The position numbers were made by a program, and so were the translations under genes. From CAG-791 sp002390025 (GTDB taxonomy: Bacteria > Bacillota > Clostridia > Lachnospirales > Lachnospiraceae): DNA of 26,266 nucleotides. Shown here piece by piece: positions 14,753-21,963 of the stretch. Where the stretch lies: NCBI GenBank assembly GCA_946543465.1, contig CAMNLR010000168.1, forward strand, positions 1 through 26,266. Reading direction: 5' to 3'. The notes under the pieces were generated by a model. The model saw only the letters and a list, made by a program, of their open reading frames with translations. It was not told the origin of the DNA and ran no database searches. The stretch's first letter is position 1. Each line of letters starts with the position of its first letter.

Positions 14753-15793
14753 TCACAACAGACTCAGCAGCATGATGGCAGAGGGATCAACGCAGAGCGC
14801 ACGGGGAAGGCTTTCGGAAAAATCGTGGCTTCGTATATCTTTGGGGACTTTCCACCAGATCTTATTCTGCAGGACGATGTACCACTCAAAGGGAAGTTCT
14901 GTCAGAACGGGGGCTTTCATAGGAATGCGGTTTTCGGCGTTTTCTCCTGCGCAGGGGAAAAAGTCGTGGGCGCGAATGCCGGCATGGGTGATATCATCTG
15001 TGACTTCCTCCTGCGTCGTCAGCTCCAGATTGTCCCAGTCAAGGGCACAGATGCGGTGGGGTCCCAGCGGACGGATGCGGGATATATTTTTACAGCCTGT
15101 CAGGCGGGCGGCTTCCACGGTTTTCGGATGGTCAAAAATCTCCTTTGTCGGTCCGCCGGCGATCACGCTGCCCTCATGCATGAGCAGCAGATGGTCGCAG
15201 AGCTGGTAGGCCTCGTCGCGGTCGTGGGTGACCAGAATCGAGAGGCCTTCGAACTCCTGAAGGACCTGTTTCATCTCCAGGCGCAGTTTTTCCTTCAGGA
15301 AATAGTCCATGGCGGAAAAGGGTTCATCAAGGAGCAGGGCTTCGGGACGATAGGCTATGATGCGGGCCAGGGCAGCTCGCTGCTGCTGTCCGCCGGAGAG
15401 CTCTGCCGGACGGCGCTTCTCAAGCCCTTCCAGCTGGAAGGCGCGCACCATTTCCTGCGCGCGCTTTTGCCGCTCCTCTTTGCTGCCGCGCACGCCGGCC
15501 ATGATGTTCTGCTCCACCGTCATCGTCGGAAACAGGGCATAATTCTGGAAAAGATATCCCACACGGCGCTCCTGGGGTCGGAGATTGACCTTTTGGGAAG
15601 AATCAAAAAGATCCCGGCCGCCGAGTCTGATCAGGCCTCGGTCCGGGGTCTCTATTCCCGCAATGCTGCGCAGTGTCATACTCTTTCCGCAGCCGGAGGC
15701 ACCCAGGATCCCGATCCTGGATGCATCCCCTTCATGATGAACATGGAGATGGAAATCCTCCAGCTTTTTTTCAAAATCCAGTATCAGTTGCAT
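14753..15793 (-). CDS. modC: Molybdate ABC transporter, ATP-binding protein
   Basis: A 346-residue ABC ATPase: Walker A GASGCGKS at 31-38, Q-loop FQNYALFP at 82-89, signature LSGGQQQR at 132-139, Walker B LLLDEP at 153-158, H-loop THD near 193. A C-terminal region of about 110 residues after the ATPase is where ModC proteins carry a TOBE/molybdate-binding domain; here it is divergent. It would energise molybdate import together with ModB and ModA. ATG 15793 follows GGGAGAAG and is preferred to a GTG at 15808. It is the last gene of the mod unit. No convincing terminator is seen between its stop and the phosphatase gene. Confidence 0.92.
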   Translation of the reverse strand: MQLILDFEKKLEDFHLHVHHEGDASRIGILGASGCGKSMTLRSIAGIETPDRGLIRLGGRDLFDSSQKVNLRPQERRVGYLFQNYALFPTMTVEQNIMAGVRGSKEERQKRAQEMVRAFQLEGLEKRRPAELSGGQQQRAALARIIAYRPEALLLDEPFSAMDYFLKEKLRLEMKQVLQEFEGLSILVTHDRDEAYQLCDHLLLMHEGSVIAGGPTKEIFDHPKTVEAARLTGCKNISRIRPLGPHRICALDWDNLELTTQEEVTDDITHAGIRAHDFFPCAGENAENRIPMKAPVLTELPFEWYIVLQNKIWWKVPKDIRSHDFSESLPRALCVDPSAIMLLSLL

Positions 15794-15828
15794 TTTCTTC
15801 TCCCACACTCAAATACTGTGCCCTTCTG

Positions 15829-15884
15829 TTTTAAAAGGTCCCCGTCTTTCTAAAAGATTCCCGTCTCTTTTTAGGATTCCCGTC
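15829..15884. repeat. Three imperfect 18-19 nt tandem repeats between modB and modC
   Basis: Units TTTTAAAAGGTCCCCGTC, TTTCTAAAAGATTCCCGTC and TCTTTTTAGGATTCCCGTC abut one another at 15829-15846, 15847-15865 and 15866-15884, filling most of the gap. Confidence 0.8.
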
Positions 15885-15890
15885 TCCTGG

Positions 15891-16598
15891 CTACCATCTC
15901 TTCTTGTCAGATCGGAGGGCCTTTCCCGAGATCAGATTCATCAGGAAAATAAAGAAAAACGCGATCAGGATCACAATGATCGTCCAGATGCCGGCGGTGA
16001 GGTAGTCGCCGTCCTGAATGACCATGGCGATCCTCTGGGAGACCGTCGCTGTCTTGCCGGGGATGTTTCCGGCCAGCATACTGGTCGCTCCATACTCACC
16101 CAGTGCGCGGGCAAACGTCAGGATCGTGCCCGAGGCAATGCCAGGACCTGCGGTCGGAATGACGACCGTCCAGAAAATGCGCATCTCCGACATTCCCAGC
16201 GTGCGGCCGGCATAGACCAGGTTGGGATCGATCTGCTCAAAGGCGGCGCGGGCGTTTCTGTACATGAGGGGGAAGGCAATGACTGTGGCCGCCACGATGC
16301 AGCCCAGCCAGGTCTGTACGACCTTTATGCTGAAATTCTCGTACAGCAGTATGCCGAGCGGCCGCCTTCTGCTGAAAAGAAGCAGCAGGAAAAAGCCGGC
16401 AACTGTCGGCGGCAGGACCATGGGCAGGGTCAGAATGCCGTCGATGACTGCCCTGACCCGGCCGGATGCCTTCAGCACCTTGCGCGCCGCGAAGATTCCA
16501 AGAAAAAAGGAAATAAAGGTCGCGACAATGCCTGTCTTGATCGATATATAAAGCGGACTCCAGTCCAGCTTTGCCAGAATCTGAAGAATATCCTGCAT
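15891..16598 (-). CDS. modB: Molybdate ABC transporter, permease
   Basis: A 235-residue inner-membrane permease of the ModB type with about five transmembrane helices. The cytoplasmic coupling (EAA) loop reads AGRTLGMSEMRIFWTVVIPTAGPGI, quoted here only by its ends AGRTLGMS and AGPGI. The ARALGEYGATSMLAGNIPGK segment (conserved EYGAT) is characteristic of molybdate and sulfate permeases. It forms the channel for molybdate delivered by ModA and pairs with ModC. ATG 16598 with AGGAG at about 7 nt is chosen over a start 25 codons upstream, which has no support and would run into a repeat region. Confidence 0.93.
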   Translation of the reverse strand: MQDILQILAKLDWSPLYISIKTGIVATFISFFLGIFAARKVLKASGRVRAVIDGILTLPMVLPPTVAGFFLLLLFSRRRPLGILLYENFSIKVVQTWLGCIVAATVIAFPLMYRNARAAFEQIDPNLVYAGRTLGMSEMRIFWTVVIPTAGPGIASGTILTFARALGEYGATSMLAGNIPGKTATVSQRIAMVIQDGDYLTAGIWTIIVILIAFFFIFLMNLISGKALRSDKKRW

Positions 16599-16629
16599 GA
16601 TCCTTCTCCTGTCGGAAACGATTGTAATC

Positions 16630-16663
16630 TCCGCTGTGCAGATTTTTCCGCTGTGCGGCTTTT
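16630..16663. repeat. Two 17-nt tandem repeats between mop and modB
   Basis: TCCGCTGTGCAGATTTT (16630-16646) and TCCGCTGTGCGGCTTTT (16647-16663). A second, 7-nt duplication (GAGTATT twice) lies near 16696, so the whole 110-nt gap appears built by small duplications. Confidence 0.7.
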
Positions 16664-16708
16664 CTTTCTGCACCTGCAGTACAGTTCTTTCCGGAGTATT
16701 GAGTATTG

Positions 16709-17131
16709 TCAGTCGTCGATGCCCACCATGACGGACGTCGCCTTGATGACCGCCAAGGCCTCGTCGCCCGGCTTGAGACCGAGCTCTTCCACAGCATTGT
16801 TAGAAATCGTCGCGCTGACAATGTTTCCTCCGAGTACTTCCATTTTAACTATAGAGTTGACGGCACCTTTGTCAATCCCCTTTACCGTGCCCGGAAACTG
16901 ATTCCGCGCGCTCAGAGGAAGGTGCGTTCCTTTTCCTACCATCACTTCTGTCGCCTTGATGACCGCGTATGCCTTTTTGCCCGGTTCCAGGCCGAGTTCA
17001 TGAATGGCGTTCATGGAAATCGTCGCGCTGACGGGTGTGCCGTTCACATCAATCGTGACGATTCCGTTTACAGCTCCCTCTGCGATTTTGACTACTTGGC
17101 CGGGCAGCTGGTTTCTTGCACTGAGTTTCAT
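16709..17131 (-). CDS. mop: Molbindin with two Mop domains
   Basis: A 140-residue cytoplasmic protein made of two similar Mop/TOBE units (about residues 1-68 and 71-140). Each begins LSARNQxPG and contains GAVNxIV, SATIS and an AVIKATxVMVG ending. Mop units bind molybdate or tungstate as oligomers and serve as storage or homeostasis proteins. GGAGG lies 6 nt before the ATG. It sits between modA and modB, so it is made together with the transporter. The modE-like regulator in this cluster lacks its own molybdate-sensing domain, which raises the possibility that this protein supplies sensing (inference). Confidence 0.93.
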   Translation of the reverse strand: MKLSARNQLPGQVVKIAEGAVNGIVTIDVNGTPVSATISMNAIHELGLEPGKKAYAVIKATEVMVGKGTHLPLSARNQFPGTVKGIDKGAVNSIVKMEVLGGNIVSATISNNAVEELGLKPGDEALAVIKATSVMVGIDD

Positions 17132-17208
17132 TCTATTCCTCCATATTTAGATTTGGTGACATGGCGGGTGCCTGAAAGCATGTGTAGTGATTCTTTAATG
17201 TATAAACA

Positions 17209-17305
17209 TTCTTTACTGAAGGCCGGCGGCAAATCTTTACGGAAGGTTTGCGGCAATTCTTCAGTAAAGGTCGGCAGCATATCTTTACTGAAGGTTGGTG
17301 TCAAA
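17209..17305. repeat. Four degenerate ~24-nt tandem repeats at the modA-mop junction
   Basis: Units start near 17209, 17234, 17257 and 17282 and follow the pattern TCTTTACTGAAGG + CGGCGGCAAA. The fourth copy contains the modA stop codon and last codons (17285 on), so the array looks like repeated copies of the modA 3' end. One unit carries CTTCAGTAAAG, the inverse of the CTTTACTGAAG core, giving possible stems of 11 bp. Confidence 0.75.
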
Positions 17306-18265
17306 ATAGTAGGAATCAAAAATTGCCTTTGCGGTATCGGAGGTGATAAAGGATACAAAGTCTGCCGCTGCGGCTTTCTGTGAGTCAGTTGCCTCGTCAT
17401 TGACCACCTGGCATACGGGATAGATCACGTTGCCGGTCAGGTCATAGCTGACGGTCTCAAGAACATCGATCTGGTCTTCGTAGCCGTATGTGTCGGAGTA
17501 GTAGGTCGTACCCACTTCGCAGGAGCCCTCCGCGACTGCAGTCAGGACCTGGGAGACGTTGCCCTGCTCGGAGATTTCAACACCACCCAGGGCATCGGAG
17601 ACTTCCGCCGTCGTGTATACGGATGCGTCCTCCACTTGGGGAAGGATTCCGAGATTCATCAGGGCTGTACGGGTATATCTGCCGACCGGCACGGAGCCGT
17701 CCGCCATGGCGATGCTGGAGGCTTTCCCGAGTGTCTCCAGGCCGGTCACTGCGCTCTCGGTATCTTTGCGCTTGATCACGACGACCTGATTGTTGACGAC
17801 ATCCGCGCGGGTGCCTTCCACGATCAGTCCGTCTTCTTCCAAGGTATTCATCTGCTTCTGGGCGGCGGAGAAAAAGACGTCACAGGTGTAGCCTTCTTCA
17901 ATCTGTGTGAGCAGCTTTCCGGAAGAATCGGCATTATAGACGATCTTAACATTGGGGTGCCCTTCATTATATTTGGCTGCAACTTCCTGCATGCAGGTGT
18001 TCAGGGAGGCTGCAATGAAAACCTGCAGCTCCACTTCCTCTGCCTCTGCTGCCGGAGCAGTTTCTTCTGCCGCAGTCTCCGTCGCTGCCGCATCGCTCTG
18101 AGCCTCTTCTGCCCCGGTTTCTTCTTCCTTTGTCTGCGCCTCTTCGGTCACTTCCTCTGTTTTCTCCTCTGTGGCAGCAGGAGCTGAAGAGCCGCTTCCG
18201 CACCCTGCTATGAGTGAACAGGCCATTACGGCTGCAAACAATGCTGCAAGAACCTTCTTTTTCAT
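17285..18265 (-). CDS. modA: Molybdate-binding lipoprotein of the ABC transporter
   Basis: A 326-residue exported lipoprotein. The signal peptide MKKKVLAALFAAVMACSLIAGC ends in lipobox LIAGC with Cys22. A disordered Ala/Glu-rich linker spans about residues 27-78, longer than in Gram-negative ModA and suited to crossing the wall. The solute-binding domain then shows FIAASLNTCMQEVAAKY, VYNADSSGKLLTQI, CDVFFSAAQKQMN, GSVPVGRYTRTAL and YPVCQV, the ModA pattern for oxyanion capture. GGAGG lies just before the ATG. It heads the uptake unit modA-mop-modB-modC, with a probable ModE site 46 nt upstream of the start. Confidence 0.94.
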   Translation of the reverse strand: MKKKVLAALFAAVMACSLIAGCGSGSSAPAATEEKTEEVTEEAQTKEEETGAEEAQSDAAATETAAEETAPAAEAEEVELQVFIAASLNTCMQEVAAKYNEGHPNVKIVYNADSSGKLLTQIEEGYTCDVFFSAAQKQMNTLEEDGLIVEGTRADVVNNQVVVIKRKDTESAVTGLETLGKASSIAMADGSVPVGRYTRTALMNLGILPQVEDASVYTTAEVSDALGGVEISEQGNVSQVLTAVAEGSCEVGTTYYSDTYGYEDQIDVLETVSYDLTGNVIYPVCQVVNDEATDSQKAAAADFVSFITSDTAKAIFDSYYFDTNLQ

Positions 18266-18310
18266 TTTTTTCCTCCTGTTGTTTAGAAATTAAGCAATAG
18301 TGTCTTTATT

Positions 18311-18335
18311 TCGTTCGGTATTGAAAAACTGAACG
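18311..18335. promoter_or_regulatory. Candidate ModE operator in front of modA
   Basis: TCGTTCGGTATTGAAAAACT plus GAACG: inverted CGTT/AACG ends 24 bp apart. Twenty of 25 bases match the element at 22424-22448 (opposite strand) before the modE-like gene. E. coli ModE sites have a similar CGTTAT-type inverted geometry (from memory). It lies 46 nt upstream of the modA start, in the promoter or early leader. Confidence 0.6.
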
Positions 18336-18340
18336 CTTTT

Positions 18341-18385
18341 GTAAAAACGGGAACACCTGCTGCTGTGCAGGATTCAGGTGTTCCG
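18341..18385 (-). terminator. Terminator between the MOSC-MogA gene and modA
   Basis: ACGGGAACACCTG (18347-18359) pairs with CAGGTGTTCCGT (18375-18386) apart from one extra G. On the minus strand the stem runs into GTTTTTAC. It would end the modE-to-MOSC-MogA transcript and isolate the mod uptake unit. Confidence 0.8.
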
Positions 18386-18421
18386 TAAATACAGACTTAT
18401 AAAAATATCGATAAAGATATT

Positions 18422-18548
18422 CGCCATTTCGACAGGCTTGCGGCATTCGCCTTCACCAGCAATTCGACATCTCCGGCATTCGCCATGTCGGCATGCTCGC
18501 GAACTTCACCTGATTCATCGTGTCGATGGGTTCGCGAACTTCGTTCGC
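18422..18548. repeat. Cluster of GTTCGC/ATTCGCC palindromic repeats
   Basis: CGCCATTTCGACAGGCTTGC plus GGCATTCGCC (18422-18451) matches the ends of the 12757-12814 palindrome without its central hairpin. CGGCATTCGCC recurs at 18474-18484, TCGCGAACTTC occurs twice, and a GCGAAC-TTC-GTTCGC hairpin (18534-18548) touches the stop codon of the MOSC-MogA gene. This explains the otherwise empty gap. Confidence 0.6.
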
Positions 18549-19505
18549 TCACTGTCTGGCACAGTCAGATACACTTCCGCGGAGAATGCGGAGGCCGTGG
18601 TCGAGGGCATGGAGAATGAATTCCAGGCTCTCGTGGACAGCTTTGGGGCTGCCGGGAAGGTTGATGATAAGGGTTCCTTTGCGGATGACGGACACGCCGC
18701 GGCTGAGCATGGCGCGGTCAGTGATCTGGGCCGAGCGCATACGGATATATTCGGCGATTCCGGGGGCGTTGCGGTCGGCGACTGCCATGGTTGCCTCGGG
18801 TGTCTGGTCACGCAGGGAGAATCCGGTCCCTCCGCTGGTCAGGATGAGGTCCACCTGGCGCTGGTCCGCAAGACGCATAAGCTGCGCCTTGAGCAGGGCG
18901 GGCTCATCGGGAATGATCATGGTCTCTACGACCTCGTATCCTGCTTCCTCCAGCATCTTTACTGCCGTGGGGCCGCTCTTGTCCTCCCGCTCTCCCTTTG
19001 CCCCCTTGTCGCTGAGGGTAATAACAGCAGCGGTAAAGGGCCGTTCGGGATCAGGCAGCTCTGCGGTAATCTCATCGCCGGGGCGGATGATTCCTTCCTC
19101 CAGGACTTCCGCAAAAACGCCTTCTCTTGGCATGATGCAGTCGCCCACGCGGTTGCGGATGGCGCAGCCCTGATGGCACTCCTTGCCGATCTGCGTCATC
19201 CGGAGCACGACCGTGCCGCTGCGGATGATCGTTCCGACGGGAAGATTTTTGAAATCAACGCCCTCTACAAGAAGGTTCTCGCCGAAGTCTCCGTCCACGA
19301 CCTGTGCGCCGCGGGCGTTGAATTCCTCTACCTTGTCATAGGACAGGATACTTACCTGACGATGCCACTTGCCGGCATGGGCGTCATCTTTAATTCCGAA
19401 GTTTTTGATAAAAATACCTTGGCTGACCGGTCGTTTTTCCGTTCCCTTTGCAGGGCTGGTGCAGACTGCGCGGACAATGCCGTTCATATGGTTTTCCTGT
19501 GCCAT
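18549..19505 (-). CDS. MOSC domain-MogA fusion, molybdenum cofactor protein
   Basis: A 318-residue two-domain protein. Residues about 1-150 form a MOSC domain (VSILSYDKVEEFN, GDFGENLLVEG, RMTQIGKECHQGC with candidate sulfur-carrier Cys). Residues about 155-318 form a MogA/MoaB domain (AAVITLSDKGAKGEREDKSG, LTSGGTGFSLRDQTPEAT, IRKGTLIINLPGSPKAV). MogA-type domains adenylylate molybdopterin before metal insertion, while MOSC domains handle sulfur or cofactor delivery. The fusion is common in clostridial cofactor clusters. AGGAG lies about 10 nt before the ATG. It follows moaA closely, in one apparent operon, and ends at a palindromic repeat. Confidence 0.92.
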   Translation of the reverse strand: MAQENHMNGIVRAVCTSPAKGTEKRPVSQGIFIKNFGIKDDAHAGKWHRQVSILSYDKVEEFNARGAQVVDGDFGENLLVEGVDFKNLPVGTIIRSGTVVLRMTQIGKECHQGCAIRNRVGDCIMPREGVFAEVLEEGIIRPGDEITAELPDPERPFTAAVITLSDKGAKGEREDKSGPTAVKMLEEAGYEVVETMIIPDEPALLKAQLMRLADQRQVDLILTSGGTGFSLRDQTPEATMAVADRNAPGIAEYIRMRSAQITDRAMLSRGVSVIRKGTLIINLPGSPKAVHESLEFILHALDHGLRILRGSVSDCARQ

Positions 19506-19550
19506 GTTATTTTTCTCCTGTCACGGCAGGTCGCCGCGATGTGTTGATTG

Positions 19551-19606
19551 AAACAAAAGGAAACAAAAGGGCCGTTCCCATGTCAGCCGCCCCCATGTCA
19601 GCCGCC
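19551..19606. repeat. Two perfect small tandem duplications at the moaA 3' end
   Basis: AAACAAAAGG occurs twice in tandem (19551-19570), and CCCATGTCAGCCGCC occurs twice (19577-19591 and 19592-19606). The second duplication includes the moaA stop codon and its last codons (Gly-Gly-stop), so a copied gene end with another stop lies downstream. Confidence 0.9.
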
Positions 19607-20629
19607 GATGGCGTTCATACCGGCATTTTCGGTGATCTGCGCGGGTTTGTCGAAGCAGTGCGCGTCGGGTTTGCACAATATGGCTTCCCTCATGGACTCG
19701 AAAAGCGCCGCGCGCATTTCCGTCTCCGGCAGTCCGGCGCGGAGAATGGCGCGGAGGTCTGCTCCGTCGTTGTAGCAGAGGCAGGTCTTAAGGTAGCCCT
19801 GTGAGGTGAGACGCACGCGATTGCATGTACCGCAGAATTTGCCGTGTATGGCGCTGATCAGTCCCACACTTCCCTGATAGCCGGGAATCGCATAGTAGAC
19901 CGCCGGGCCGTAGCCGTGTCGCCGTTCATCTTTCTGCAGGCCCGGGTACATGGCCTTCAGCTTTTCCAGAAGCGCCCTGTGGCTGATGGCGGGGAAGTTT
20001 TTGCCGAAGCCGATGGGCATCATTTCGATAAATCTGACATCCACAGGCATGTTCCGGGCAATATCTAAGAGGGCGCGGAGGTTGTCCTCACCCAGATCCA
20101 GCGAAACCGCATTGATCTTGACGCGCAGTGCCGGACGAGCCGCATTTTGAACGAAACCGTCCGGACCGTGGAGCTCTGTTTTGCTGAGACAGCCGGCAGC
20201 TTTAATGGCGCTCAAAACAGTGTCCAGACCGTCTGTTCCGGTGATCTCCCTGTATTTTTCAGGGTTCATGGTGTCGAGGCTGATGTTGACGGCGTCAAGG
20301 CCTGCATCGATCAAAGCGGGGAGTTCTTTTTCCAAAAGAATTCCGTTGGTCGTCATGGTAACTGCTTCTATGCCGGAAACTGCCTTGAGCTTTTTGACAA
20401 AAGAGATGAGTCCGCGCCTCACCAGGGGCTCGCCGCCGGTCAGTTTGATGTGGCGGATGCCCAGCTCCGCGGCTGTCTCCGCAATGGTACACATCTCTTC
20501 ATAAGTCAGGATTTCCGACATCGGCAGGGATTGGATCCCGTCCGGCATACAATATTTACAGCGCAGATTGCACCTGTCCGTGACAGAAATCCGCAGATAA
20601 TCAATTTCTCTTCCGTTACGATCTAACAT
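19598..20629 (-). CDS. moaA: GTP 3',8-cyclase (MoaA)
   Basis: A 343-residue radical SAM enzyme that starts molybdopterin synthesis by converting GTP to 3',8-cyclo-GTP. The N-terminal cluster motif CNLRCKYC, the KLTGGEPLVR segment and the C-terminal cluster motif CGTCNRVRLTSQGYLKTCLC are intact, and the chain ends in the Gly-Gly tail typical of MoaA. ATG 20629 with GGAG at 7 nt is chosen over an in-frame TTG at 20662. A short insert near residues 168-182 (KTELHGPDGFVQNAA) is a little unusual. The partner MoaC is not in the window. Confidence 0.95.
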   Translation of the reverse strand: MLDRNGREIDYLRISVTDRCNLRCKYCMPDGIQSLPMSEILTYEEMCTIAETAAELGIRHIKLTGGEPLVRRGLISFVKKLKAVSGIEAVTMTTNGILLEKELPALIDAGLDAVNISLDTMNPEKYREITGTDGLDTVLSAIKAAGCLSKTELHGPDGFVQNAARPALRVKINAVSLDLGEDNLRALLDIARNMPVDVRFIEMMPIGFGKNFPAISHRALLEKLKAMYPGLQKDERRHGYGPAVYYAIPGYQGSVGLISAIHGKFCGTCNRVRLTSQGYLKTCLCYNDGADLRAILRAGLPETEMRAALFESMREAILCKPDAHCFDKPAQITENAGMNAIGG

Positions 20630-20724
20630 CCGATTCTCCGCAAACTGGATTGAAATGGTCAAAAGGAGCCCTCTGCAGCTGTCAAAATCTTCTCGGTGTC
20701 ACCTCTTATGATCAGGGCATCCTC

Positions 20725-21783
20725 TCAATGTCCTTTGCCGAAGCCGCAGTTGGGGAAGGTGCAGACGGGACAGTTGAGGCAGAGTCCGCCTTCTCCAAGG
20801 GCCGCGAGGTCCTGTGCCGTGACTTCATCATCCGCCATGACATGCGGCAGGACCAGGTCAAAAATCGTGCGCCTTGCATACATCACACATCCGGGCAGGC
20901 CCATGATGGCGACAGTGCGGGGATGGGGGCCTTCTTTCACCTCGTAATAGGCCAGAAGGAACATGGCGCCGGGCAGAACGGGGGCCCCGTAGGAGACAAT
21001 GCGCGCGCCGGTGTTTTTGATGGCGAGCGGAGTTTTGTCATCAGGATCCACGCTCATGCCGCCCGTGCAGCAGACAATGTCCGCGCCCTTTTCAATCATC
21101 TTCAGGATGGAAGCCGTCACTTTGGTGTCGTCGTCGTTCCAGATCTCATGGTCGATGATCTCCGAATCATACTCCGCAAATTTGGCCTCGATCACAGGAG
21201 TGAAAGTATCCTCGATCCTCCCGTAAAAAACCTCGTTGCCTGTAGTCACAATACCGACTTTTTTAGGGTGAAAAGGCAGGAGCTCCAGAACGGGGCGGTC
21301 CCCCGTGGCTTCCATACAGGCCTTTTCTGCGGCAGTCATTTTTTCTTGCTCGATGACCAGGGGGATGATACGGGTGCCGGCCAGCTTGTCGCCCTTTTTC
21401 ACGCCGAATCCGCCGTGGCGGGTGGCGATCATCATCTGGCCGAAGCTGTTGACAGCCTTGAGGCCGGCGCTGTTGACTTTGAGAAGCCCGCTGCATGCGG
21501 CGCTGATCTCGATCTTGCCCTCCTTGGCCTGTGAGCGCGTCATATTTTGGCCCAGACACATGCGGCACAGGTACTCCGCCGCCTCGTCTTCATGCAGCAT
21601 CCCTTCCTGCTTTTCCCACACATAGAGCTGGTCCTTGCCCACCGAGAGGAGCACCGGAATGTCCTCCTTTGTCACAATATGTCCCTTGCGGAAAACGGCG
21701 TCCTTGGTGACGCCGCGAATGATCTGTGTAATGTCGTGGCAGAGGACTGCTCCCTCTGCGTCAACAGTCCGGATTAATTTCAT
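20725..21783 (-). CDS. MoeA-like molybdopterin-binding protein with Cys-rich tail
   Basis: A 352-residue protein of the clostridial molybdopterin-binding family, starting MKLIRTVDAEGAVLCHDITQ. The MoCF-type fold shows GIVTTGNEVFYGRIED, CCTGGMSVDPDDKTP, GAPVLPGAMF and MGLPGCVMYA. MoeA proteins insert molybdate into adenylylated molybdopterin; this shorter group lacks some MoeA domains and is often found with molybdoenzyme maturation genes. The C-terminal CLNCPVCTFPNCGFGKG resembles a metal or Fe-S site. ATG 21783 is preferred because AGAAGAG lies at workable distance; an ATG at 21789 would add two residues but leave no space. It is in one operon with the modE-like gene upstream. Confidence 0.88.
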   Translation of the reverse strand: MKLIRTVDAEGAVLCHDITQIIRGVTKDAVFRKGHIVTKEDIPVLLSVGKDQLYVWEKQEGMLHEDEAAEYLCRMCLGQNMTRSQAKEGKIEISAACSGLLKVNSAGLKAVNSFGQMMIATRHGGFGVKKGDKLAGTRIIPLVIEQEKMTAAEKACMEATGDRPVLELLPFHPKKVGIVTTGNEVFYGRIEDTFTPVIEAKFAEYDSEIIDHEIWNDDDTKVTASILKMIEKGADIVCCTGGMSVDPDDKTPLAIKNTGARIVSYGAPVLPGAMFLLAYYEVKEGPHPRTVAIMGLPGCVMYARRTIFDLVLPHVMADDEVTAQDLAALGEGGLCLNCPVCTFPNCGFGKGH

Positions 21784-21790
21784 ATCCATC

Positions 21791-21894
21791 TCTTCTATAT
21801 GTTCTTCAGAGTCTCATATTCTATAGGACTTCATGTCCTTCAGGCCATCATGTTCTATAACGTCTTGCTTTCTATGGTGTCTTGCGTCCTATAG
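21791..21894. repeat. Degenerate 17-nt tandem repeats between the modE-like gene and the moeA-like gene
   Basis: On the minus strand about six units follow one another, e.g. CTATAGGACGCAAGACAC, CATAGAAAGCAAGACGT, TATAGAACATGATGGC, CTGAAGGACATGAAGTC, CTATAGAATATGAGACT. They share a YTRWAGRAC core and run up to the ribosome site of the moeA-like gene. Confidence 0.65.
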
Positions 21895-21963
21895 AGCATT
21901 CATGCCGTATCGTCCGCCCTCAAAAAGGCTTTTCCCGTCATGCATGCAGCAAAAACTCTTTAC

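Noticed and set aside
17128..17400. Small minus-strand frame with 8-residue repeats between modA and mop
   Set aside because: It begins inside modA in another frame with no ribosome site. The periodicity comes from the 24-nt DNA repeat, so it is kept only as a finding.
18266..18548. Molybdenum-cofactor riboswitch before modA
   Set aside because: The only strong hairpin ends in a U-tract right after the upstream gene's repeats and is better explained as a terminator. No recognisable riboswitch core was seen.
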